A DNA stretch of 33,436 nt from Lachnospiraceae bacterium (GTDB lineage: Bacteria; Bacillota; Clostridia; Lachnospirales; Lachnospiraceae): the NCBI GenBank assembly GCA_017624835.1, contig JAGAMG010000003.1:1-33436 (forward strand), written 5' to 3'. Position numbers and translations under genes: made by a program. This document shows positions 15,905 to 22,381 of this stretch, in pieces. Every line of letters starts with the position of its first letter. Position 1 is the first letter of the stretch. The notes below the pieces were generated by a model that saw only the letters and a list, made by a program, of their open reading frames with translations, did not search any database and was not told where the DNA came from.

Positions 15905-17358
15905 TTTTGTTCACCTGTACTTGTTGTATTCGTTTTATTGGTTTCATAGATAAACTGGTCATCACTGACGGATGCTGCATCCAAAACAATATAATCGTAT
16001 ACATTTAAGCCATACTTGGTATTCGCCTTAACAATGGCATACTCTTCATTCTGATACAGAATATTAATCTGCTTAAAATCCGCATACCCTTTATTCATAT
16101 TGTATACGCCAATCAGAGTAGCCCTTTTACTTACCGTATAGGTATCCTGACTGTCCGATTTATGTAACACATCTCCTGCATCCAGCACAGACTCTGCATC
16201 CACATAATAAACCCCTTCTTTTTCATCATAGCTGTATACCTCCATATCAATCACTTCAGTGGAGGTACTTCCATCCTCATTATAGCACTGTCTCATTACG
16301 GCAGTTTCCCCATTTTCTCCTGCTGTAATATATTCCTCATCAATCAGGAAAAATTCCTTTTCGACAATGGAGGAATTTGGAATCTTTAATCCTGTTTCAT
16401 CATGAACAATCAACTCCACATCCATAAAACGTTCTGACACAAAGGTTACCATGGAATTGGTAAAACTAAGCTGTAAATAGGTCTTTCCATCACTGTTGTT
16501 CAATAATTTTGTCTTACCCCAGGATTCATACTGATTTTTTAAGAAACGAACCTTTACATATCCTTCTTCCTCAAGCTCTGCACCTCTGTCCGGCTCTATG
16601 GGAATCACAATGGACCAATTTTCATTTGTGGATAGCTTATATACGGCATCCCCTATGGCTGCAAGCTCATTTCCCAGCATCTGCTTTTTTTCGTATGTTT
16701 TTTCATCAAACACAGCTTCTGTAACACCCTCCGGTGTTAAGGTTTCATATCCATCAACCCAATATGCCACAATACCGGTCATAGGCGCGGCGCACATATT
16801 GACAATATTGGCTGAGGTACTGCTCCCTGTTTCATTCAGCGTCTGAAGCATATTGGCATTTGCAAGCTTCAATACCGTATTTTTTAAAGAATACTTGAAA
16901 TCATAGGTAGTATCATAACGATTACTGTCAAAGCCATGCATAAAGTTCACAATTTCACTTCTAAATTCAGCAAGTTCTCTATCACTTAAGGTATTTTCTC
17001 CTAAACTGCTGTCTGAAATCTCCTCGCTGAGTCTTCCTGTTTCATCTATAATATAAACCAAGTCATCCTTGGCAACTCTTTCGCCTTCCCTTGCATAAAA
17101 ATTCACATAACCTGCCGCCTGCGTATTAACAACGGTTTCCTCACGAAGAGCAATTCCGCGATATATGTTGTTGGCAGCAAGAGAACCTTCCTTTACTTCA
17201 TATCGAACAATATGACTGGATTGAAAATACATTACCACACAGATAATCACATAAATAAATACAGCACTAAAAATAAGCATACCTATATTAATATTAAGAG
17301 GTTTTCTGTATTTTTTTACTTTATTGCCTTTTTTTGCCAAGACAGTTGCCTCCGTCAT
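15901..17358 (-). CDS. HlyD-like membrane fusion protein
   Basis: The 485-residue protein has a basic cytoplasmic tail, one membrane helix (about 25-47) and an extracytoplasmic part resembling HlyD-type adaptors. A biotinyl-lipoyl-like half motif (AAGYVNFYAREGERVAKDDLVYIID) lies near residues 80-105, and a second beta-rich segment with MTGIVAYWVDGYETLTPEG lies near 190-210. Such adaptors normally pair with ABC or RND exporters, but none is encoded here; instead the gene is coupled to ylmE and sepF. ATG 17358 is chosen because AGGTGG lies eight bases upstream; an in-frame GTG at 17370 would overlap that site. A strong RNA hairpin precedes the ribosome site. A role in division or envelope assembly is inferred from context only. 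Confidence 0.8.
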   Translation of the reverse strand: MTEATVLAKKGNKVKKYRKPLNINIGMLIFSAVFIYVIICVVMYFQSSHIVRYEVKEGSLAANNIYRGIALREETVVNTQAAGYVNFYAREGERVAKDDLVYIIDETGRLSEEISDSSLGENTLSDRELAEFRSEIVNFMHGFDSNRYDTTYDFKYSLKNTVLKLANANMLQTLNETGSSTSANIVNMCAAPMTGIVAYWVDGYETLTPEGVTEAVFDEKTYEKKQMLGNELAAIGDAVYKLSTNENWSIVIPIEPDRGAELEEEGYVKVRFLKNQYESWGKTKLLNNSDGKTYLQLSFTNSMVTFVSERFMDVELIVHDETGLKIPNSSIVEKEFFLIDEEYITAGENGETAVMRQCYNEDGSTSTEVIDMEVYSYDEKEGVYYVDAESVLDAGDVLHKSDSQDTYTVSKRATLIGVYNMNKGYADFKQINILYQNEEYAIVKANTKYGLNVYDYIVLDAASVSDDQFIYETNKTNTTSTGEQK

Positions 17359-17372
17359 TTCTTTTCCCACCT

Positions 17373-17407
17373 ATGAAAAGCCCCGGCTAGCATCCGAGGC
17401 TTCTCAT
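17373..17407 (-). terminator. Hairpin in front of the HlyD-like gene (terminator or leader structure)
   Basis: Positions 17407-17394 pair with 17386-17373 in minus-strand RNA as a 14-bp stem with two G-U wobbles and a seven-base loop. On the plus strand the two wobbles become mismatches, so the structure belongs to the gene-sense RNA. UUUU lies in the 3' arm. The AGGTGG ribosome site follows immediately, so it could end transcription from the P-loop gene or control translation. Confidence 0.6.
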
Positions 17408-17474
17408 AAGTAATATATCTATATAAGATAATTCATAAAATTTCTACTTTTACGGGTGGTTTTTCCCACGCGTA

Positions 17475-17894
17475 TTAAAGAGATACAATAACCTTACTCT
17501 TTAAGCTTTCAGGCAGTTCCGCTTCATCCAAGGAAACACTTAAGATGAAATCAACATGGAACAGTTCACTGATTTTATCAAGCTTCTCAACAGTAGCCAA
17601 GATATCTGCATTTTCCAATGCTGCAATCTTTAAGAAGCTGTCAAAATACATCTGCTGCAAATCATGATCCTGAGAAATAATTCCACATACAAATCCTAAA
17701 AATTCACTGTTATTCTCAATGACATATTCAGAAACGTCAATGAGACGAACCTTATTATTCAATTCATACATATGCTTGGTGCTTTTGTCCAGGTATACAA
17801 TATTACCTGAAATGTTTTTCACTTCATTATTCACTTTGTCCAATAAGTGTTTTGTTTTGCCTTTTCCCTTCTTGCCTACGATTAACTGAACCAT
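17475..17894 (-). CDS. Small P-loop NTPase-like protein of unknown function
   Basis: The 139-residue protein starts with a textbook Walker A motif, VGKKGKGKTKHLL at residues 6-18, then a strand INIVYLDK-like (GNIVYLDKSTKHMY), and a C-terminal half rich in alternating helices with NADILATVEKLDKISELFHVDFILSVS (two strands around a helix). No clear Walker B Asp-Glu pair or sensor motif can be identified. I recall such proteins being labelled as PilT-like in databases, but there is no twitching-motility gene here and it is far shorter than PilT. GGAGG precedes ATG 17894 and a good promoter lies upstream, so it can be expressed alone. The function is unknown. Confidence 0.8.
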   Translation of the reverse strand: MVQLIVGKKGKGKTKHLLDKVNNEVKNISGNIVYLDKSTKHMYELNNKVRLIDVSEYVIENNSEFLGFVCGIISQDHDLQQMYFDSFLKIAALENADILATVEKLDKISELFHVDFILSVSLDEAELPESLKSKVIVSL

Positions 17895-17945
17895 TGGTAA
17901 ACCCTCCTATTGTAAATTAATGAGTAGAAAATTTTATCTATTTCT

Positions 17946-17974
17946 ATTATAGTGTATCTTATGTCAAAAAACAA
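17946..17974 (-). promoter_or_regulatory. Promoter of the small P-loop gene
   Basis: The minus strand reads TTGTTT (17974-17969), a 17-base spacer and a perfect TATAAT (17951-17946). The -35 box begins three bases after the stop codon of the D,D-carboxypeptidase gene, so this gene starts a new transcription unit. Confidence 0.75.
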
Positions 17975-17977
17975 CCA

Positions 17978-19003
17978 TTATTTGTTTATTTCGTCTAACA
18001 AATCAATCATTTCCGGATACAAAATATCATTTGCCTCCGAACAAAGAATTACAGAAATGTAAGGAGCACCGCTGGTATCTCTGGAAAGCAACATTAAACA
18101 ATGTCCTGCTGCATTGGTAGTTCCTGTTTTGCCTCCAATCACCGTAACATTTTCCGGTGCCTGAAAATCACCCTTCAAAAACCGATTGGTGGTATTAATG
18201 GATAACTCTCTTGCTTCACCATCCCCTTTATAAAAGGTGGTCTGATAGCTTGTCATGTGTATGATTTCATTAATCTTTTCATACTTTATCGCTTCATTGA
18301 ATATAAGATACAAATCATATGCCGTGGTATAATGCCCATCCTGTGTCAGACCATGAGGATTACAGAAATTCGTATTGGTGGCTCCAAGACGCTTTGCTTC
18401 CTCATTCATCATTTCCATAAAATGTTCCGTAGTACCACCGATATTTTCTGCAATTAACATTGCCACATCATTGGCAGAATACATTAACAATATATGTAAA
18501 GCCTGATCCAGAGTCATGGTATCTCCGCTTTTCAAGCCACATAATTGAGCACCGGATTCTGTTATGGTTACCGCACTGGTTGCCGTTAAAACCTTATCCA
18601 AAGGTGCATTCTGTAATGCTACCAGAGCAGTCATTACCTTGGTAAGACTGGCAGGATGGAGTCTCTCATGAGCGTTTTTGGAATAAATTACTTCCTTCTG
18701 ATTTACATCAAAAAGTACTGCCGCCACTGCCTGAGACATATCCACATTTTCATCATCCATAACATTGTCAGTAACTACACACAAATCAGCAGCAAAGGCT
18801 TCTAATCTGCCGGGATAATTGGTAGTAACCACATTAAAACCGGTAAGTTGTGAATCCGTATCATATGCCATATCGTATTTTAAATTCCCACAGCCGCACA
18901 GACTTCCCAAAACAAGCATACAAATACAAACAGTACTTACAAATCTGTAAATGAAGCTGCGTTTTTCTTGTCCACGCACCCCTTCTCTATTTGTACATTT
19001 CAC
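17978..19003 (-). CDS. Lipoprotein D-alanyl-D-alanine carboxypeptidase
   Basis: Peptidase S11 enzymes trim the terminal D-Ala from peptidoglycan stem peptides. The 341-residue protein has the full active-site set: SLTK at 119-122, SAND at 176-179 and KTG at 292-294. The N-terminal hydrophobic run ends in LGSLCGCG, a plausible lipobox, so it is probably a lipoprotein processed by LspA. The protein ends about 47 residues after KTG, so the C-terminal PBP5 domain and amphipathic anchor of classic DacA are absent. The start is a GTG that overlaps the mgsA end by 17 bases; its ribosome site (GGAG, 12 bases away) is poorly spaced, and a GTG eight codons later is possible. Confidence 0.9.
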   Translation of the reverse strand: MKCTNREGVRGQEKRSFIYRFVSTVCICMLVLGSLCGCGNLKYDMAYDTDSQLTGFNVVTTNYPGRLEAFAADLCVVTDNVMDDENVDMSQAVAAVLFDVNQKEVIYSKNAHERLHPASLTKVMTALVALQNAPLDKVLTATSAVTITESGAQLCGLKSGDTMTLDQALHILLMYSANDVAMLIAENIGGTTEHFMEMMNEEAKRLGATNTNFCNPHGLTQDGHYTTAYDLYLIFNEAIKYEKINEIIHMTSYQTTFYKGDGEARELSINTTNRFLKGDFQAPENVTVIGGKTGTTNAAGHCLMLLSRDTSGAPYISVILCSEANDILYPEMIDLLDEINK

Positions 19004-19382
19004 GCCACTCTAAATCTCCTCTGTCTAAGGACTTAATTAACAGTTCTGCACTGGCAAGATTAGTTGCCAAAGGAATATTATGCATGTCACAGAGCCTGAT
19101 TACATTATTTACATCCGGCTCATGTGATTTGGGTGTCAAAGGATCTCTTAAGAAGATAACCAAATCCATCTGATTATGTTCTATCTGAGCACCAATCTGC
19201 TGTTCTCCGCCCAAATGACCTGCCAAAAACTTATGAATATTCAGATTGGTAACCTCTTCAATTAATCTTCCGGTGGTACCGGTTGCATATAAATCATTCT
19301 TACTGAGAATCCCCCTGTATGCAATACAAAAATTCTGCATTAGTTTTTTCTTTGCATCATGTGCAATTAACGCTATGTTCAT
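18987..19382 (-). CDS. mgsA: Methylglyoxal synthase
   Basis: MgsA converts dihydroxyacetone phosphate to methylglyoxal and phosphate, a bypass that relieves phosphate limitation or sugar-phosphate stress. The 131-residue protein covers the whole family length and shows [10 protein letters not shown] at 3-12, the phosphate-binding [11 protein letters not shown] near 33-43, the [14 protein letters not shown] block near 54-67 and [15 protein letters not shown] near 77-91 containing the catalytic Asp region. GAGAGGG precedes ATG 19382. It follows rodA by 24 bases and overlaps the D,D-carboxypeptidase gene, so a central-metabolism enzyme is embedded in a wall-synthesis operon, an arrangement shared with other Clostridia. 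Confidence 0.95.
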   Translation of the reverse strand: MNIALIAHDAKKKLMQNFCIAYRGILSKNDLYATGTTGRLIEEVTNLNIHKFLAGHLGGEQQIGAQIEHNQMDLVIFLRDPLTPKSHEPDVNNVIRLCDMHNIPLATNLASAELLIKSLDRGDLEWREMYK

Positions 19383-19406
19383 ATAGTTACCCTCTCACTT
19401 TAAAAT

Positions 19407-20516
19407 TTATTGACTTTTTTTCGCCTGCAATCGTACATTCAGCACAATTCCCATTCCCATAAACAAACTCCAAAGGGATGTTAAACCGTAACTTACAAAA
19501 GGCATGGGCAAGCCTGTATTTGGCAAAATAAAGGTGGCCACACCCATATTGATAAAACCTTGAAAGGCAACAAGCCCTCCCATGGACGCGGCAATAATAG
19601 TACCTGCCAAATCCTTGGCTTTTCTGGCAATGCTGATGCATTCCAAAGCAATTCCGAACAGAAGGATAATTACCACCACACAGCCCTGAAATCCAAATTC
19701 TTCACCTACTACCGCAAAGATAAAATCGGTCTGTGCTTCTGAAATAAAATTACCATTTTTTACGGAAGTAATTTCGTTATTCAGATAGCCCTTACCTTCT
19801 AATTGTCCGGAACCAATGGCCATTATGGAATTCATTTGCTGATAGGCTTCCGCATTTTTATATTCCTCCGGATAAATAAATGCAAGAATACGATTTCTCT
19901 GATAATCTTGCAGAAAACCATTATCCGGCTGCAATGCCAAAGATATTACAATGGCTACAGCAGGTATTAAAACCGCCAACACACCAAAGATCAATTTATA
20001 ACTGATTCCGCCGGAAAACATAATCACACAAAAAACCACAACTACCACAATACTTGTTGACAAATCCGGTTGTTTAAAAATCAATGCCCATGGAATTAAT
20101 ACCAATACAATACAGCTTGCTATTATTTTAAAGGTATTTAATTTCTCCTTATATTTCATAATAAACTGTGCAAAGAATAAAATCAATAAAATTTTCGCAG
20201 TTTCTGAAGGCTGAAATTGCAATCCGCCAATTTTTAACCAGCGCTGTGCACCACCGCCCTCTTCACCGGTTACGATAACCGCAATCAACAAAACCAGATT
20301 GGCTGCGTACATCAGCCAATATAATCGTAAAAACATGGAATAATTAAAAAAAGACAACACTATCATAATCAGAGCACCGGTAATCACTCCGACCAATTGC
20401 TTGGTCTGGAGTGAAGGCTCGGCACTGCCAATCATCATGACACCAATACTTGCCAATGCAAGTATCATAACGATTAATTTAAAATCATAATCACGTATTC
20501 TGTAATTTCTGAACAT
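19407..20516 (-). CDS. rodA: Rod shape-determining protein RodA (SEDS glycosyltransferase)
   Basis: RodA is the SEDS-family peptidoglycan polymerase of the elongation machinery, working with PBP2. The 369-residue protein has about ten hydrophobic segments and the SEDS blocks: AQRWLKIGGLQFQPSETAKI near 89-108, FKQPDLSTSI near 147-156 with the catalytic-site Asp, and the large-loop EAQTDFIFAVVGEEFGF near 259-275, then PFVSYGLTSL near 339-348. FtsW or SpoVE are alternatives in the same family, but the MreBCD-PBP2-Min context points to RodA. AAAGGG precedes ATG 20516. Confidence 0.93.
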   Translation of the reverse strand: MFRNYRIRDYDFKLIVMILALASIGVMMIGSAEPSLQTKQLVGVITGALIMIVLSFFNYSMFLRLYWLMYAANLVLLIAVIVTGEEGGGAQRWLKIGGLQFQPSETAKILLILFFAQFIMKYKEKLNTFKIIASCIVLVLIPWALIFKQPDLSTSIVVVVVFCVIMFSGGISYKLIFGVLAVLIPAVAIVISLALQPDNGFLQDYQRNRILAFIYPEEYKNAEAYQQMNSIMAIGSGQLEGKGYLNNEITSVKNGNFISEAQTDFIFAVVGEEFGFQGCVVVIILLFGIALECISIARKAKDLAGTIIAASMGGLVAFQGFINMGVATFILPNTGLPMPFVSYGLTSLWSLFMGMGIVLNVRLQAKKSQ

Positions 20517-20545
20517 AGTTCCCTTTCTGCCTTAGCAAAAACATT

Positions 20546-20809
20546 TTAGCTTTTATGTATATCAATAATAGGAATATTGGCATACAAAATGGGAGTTTTT
20601 CCTCTGCCTCCTTTATTTGCTTTTGCATTTATCTGAATGTCCATATTTTGTGCATCTATTTTCATGTATTTCGAAATAACCTTTGTAATATCAGCCTTTA
20701 TCAGCTCCATAATTTCCGGTGAACAATTTACACGGTCAGATATCAGTAAAATCTTTAATCTGTCCTTGGCAACCTGACAGGAGCTTTTTTTGCGAAAAAA
20801 ACGTTTCAT
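20546..20809 (-). CDS. minE: Cell division topological specificity factor MinE
   Basis: MinE stimulates MinD ATPase activity and drives pole-to-pole movement of the Min division inhibitor. The 87-residue protein has the expected parts: a short basic N terminus (MKRFFRKKSS) for membrane contact, the anti-MinCD segment (VAKDRLKILLISDR, about 13-27) and the topological specificity domain (about 30-85). Many Gram-positive bacteria use DivIVA instead, so the presence of MinE shows an oscillating-type Min system. It follows minD by 14 bases. The GGAGG site is ten bases before ATG 20809. Confidence 0.94.
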   Translation of the reverse strand: MKRFFRKKSSCQVAKDRLKILLISDRVNCSPEIMELIKADITKVISKYMKIDAQNMDIQINAKANKGGRGKTPILYANIPIIDIHKS

Positions 20810-20823
20810 CGCTCATAAACCTC

Positions 20824-21645
20824 CTATACTTTTCGAAAAATACCCGTTACCTTTGTCCAGAAAGATATTCCCTTTTCAAAATTCAGGAAAGGAACCTCCT
20901 TTCCCTGGATTCTGTCTACCACATTGGCATAAGCCTGTCCGGCAGGGGTATCATTTCCCACAAGCGGTTCTCCTTGATTGGTGGCTATTACTACATTCTC
21001 ATCATCCGGTATAATTCCCATCAGGGGAATTGCTAAAATATCCACCACATCCGCAGCCGACATCATATCCCCACGCTTCACCATGTCCATTCTAAGGCGG
21101 TTGATAATCAAATCCATCTGCTTAAAGCCATTGGCTTCCAACAATCCGATAATACGATCCGCATCCCGGATTGCAGAAACCTCCGGCGTGGTAACTACTA
21201 TTGCCCGATTGGCACCTGCAATGGCATTTTGAAAGCCCTGCTCTATTCCCGCCGGACAGTCTAAAATAATGTAATCAAACTGTTCTTTCAAATGTTCAAT
21301 TACCTTAACCATCTGCCCCGGTGAAACAGCTGATTTATCCCTGGTCTGCGCCGAGGGCATTAAATAAAGACCGGGATGTCGCTTATCTCTGATAAGAGCC
21401 TGTTTAATGCGGCAGTTTCCTTCTACCACATCCACCAGATTATAAACAATCCTGTTTTCCAAACCCATTACAACATCCAAATTTCGCAGGCCGATATCCG
21501 TATCAATCAGACATACTTTTTTCCCCTGCTTTGCCAGACCCGTTCCAACGTTTGCAGATGTGGTGGTCTTACCCACACCGCCTTTTCCTGAAGTGACGAC
21601 AATTACTTCGGAGTTCTTTTTCTCCGTGGAAATATTATTTTCCAT
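20824..21645 (-). CDS. minD: Septum site-determining protein MinD
   Basis: MinD is the membrane-bound ATPase that recruits MinC and is released by MinE. The 273-residue protein has the deviant Walker A KGGVGKTT at about 20-27 with the signature lysine, switch I/II regions (LIDTDIGLRNLDVVMG and YIILDCPAGIEQGF) and a C-terminal amphipathic membrane-targeting helix (about 262-273, FWTKVTGIFRKV). A 14-residue N-terminal extension precedes the first strand; the ribosome site AGG before ATG 21645 supports this start. It is the middle gene of minCDE. Confidence 0.97.
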   Translation of the reverse strand: MENNISTEKKNSEVIVVTSGKGGVGKTTTSANVGTGLAKQGKKVCLIDTDIGLRNLDVVMGLENRIVYNLVDVVEGNCRIKQALIRDKRHPGLYLMPSAQTRDKSAVSPGQMVKVIEHLKEQFDYIILDCPAGIEQGFQNAIAGANRAIVVTTPEVSAIRDADRIIGLLEANGFKQMDLIINRLRMDMVKRGDMMSAADVVDILAIPLMGIIPDDENVVIATNQGEPLVGNDTPAGQAYANVVDRIQGKEVPFLNFEKGISFWTKVTGIFRKV

Positions 21646-21692
21646 GTAAAAATCCTACCTTTCCTTTTAATCTGTCGTCCTCCGTTTTCCTT

Positions 21693-22364
21693 TTAAAAGG
21701 AACCCAGCAAATCTTTTGTAAGTGGATCAAACACAATCTTATCATTTTTGATGTGTGCGATTTTCGGTTGTACCTTGGGACGTATGCCCCATTTACTCTG
21801 TTTGGTATTTGTTTTATATTTGAAATCGCCGATTTTTAATCTTTCCGGCTCCATTTCAAGCGCTACAATATAGGCATCCTCCATTCCGTTTCCGCCGGCA
21901 TAGGCTTCTCCGTAAAGACCACCCAAAATAATAATATTCTTAGCAGAAATCACCGCACAGCCGGGATAAACATCTCCCAACACTACAATGCTGTTCTCTG
22001 TTTCCAGCACCTGATTATTTTTCAAACTTCCCTTATAAAACTGTCCCTCATCTGCGGCAGTGAGTCTGCGCTGCATGTGTTGAAGTGCTTTGATATATTT
22101 CTTATCGGTTTCCTCATCATGTCCCACGATACACATTATATTTATGTTACTGTTTTCCCTGATGGTTTCCAATATCTTGATTTCTTCCACATTGGTAAGG
22201 AGCCTGCCTTCCATGGAAAGTGCTACACTTGCCTGTCCGAAAAAGTTCTTTGCTTCCGAAAATTTAAAGGCAAGCTCCTCCAATATTTCCTCCAAGGATG
22301 CCTCTTCATTCAGCATCAATGTAATACCACTTTGAAAACTCTTAATTAATACAGCATCCTTCAT
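21693..22364 (-). CDS. minC: Septum site-determining protein MinC
   Basis: MinC blocks FtsZ ring assembly away from midcell. The 223-residue protein has an N-terminal FtsZ-inhibiting domain (about 1-100, DAVLIKSFQSGITLMLN...) and a C-terminal beta-helix domain (about 115-210) with VLGDVYPGCAVISAKNIIILGGLYGEAYAG, the dimer and MinD-binding part. ATG 22364 is chosen because GGAG lies six bases upstream; an earlier in-frame ATG at 22376 has the AAGG site directly touching it. It starts 17 bases after the PBP2 stop codon, so minCDE is probably co-transcribed with the elongation genes. Confidence 0.94.
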   Translation of the reverse strand: MKDAVLIKSFQSGITLMLNEEASLEEILEELAFKFSEAKNFFGQASVALSMEGRLLTNVEEIKILETIRENSNINIMCIVGHDEETDKKYIKALQHMQRRLTAADEGQFYKGSLKNNQVLETENSIVVLGDVYPGCAVISAKNIIILGGLYGEAYAGGNGMEDAYIVALEMEPERLKIGDFKYKTNTKQSKWGIRPKVQPKIAHIKNDKIVFDPLTKDLLGSF

Positions 22365-22381
22365 TTTAATCTCCATCCTTC

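Noticed and set aside
17946-17967. TTGACA followed by TATAAT in front of the P-loop gene as a promoter pair
   Set aside because: They are only ten bases apart, too close for one sigma factor. TTGTTT, 17 bases upstream of the same TATAAT, is the better -35 box.
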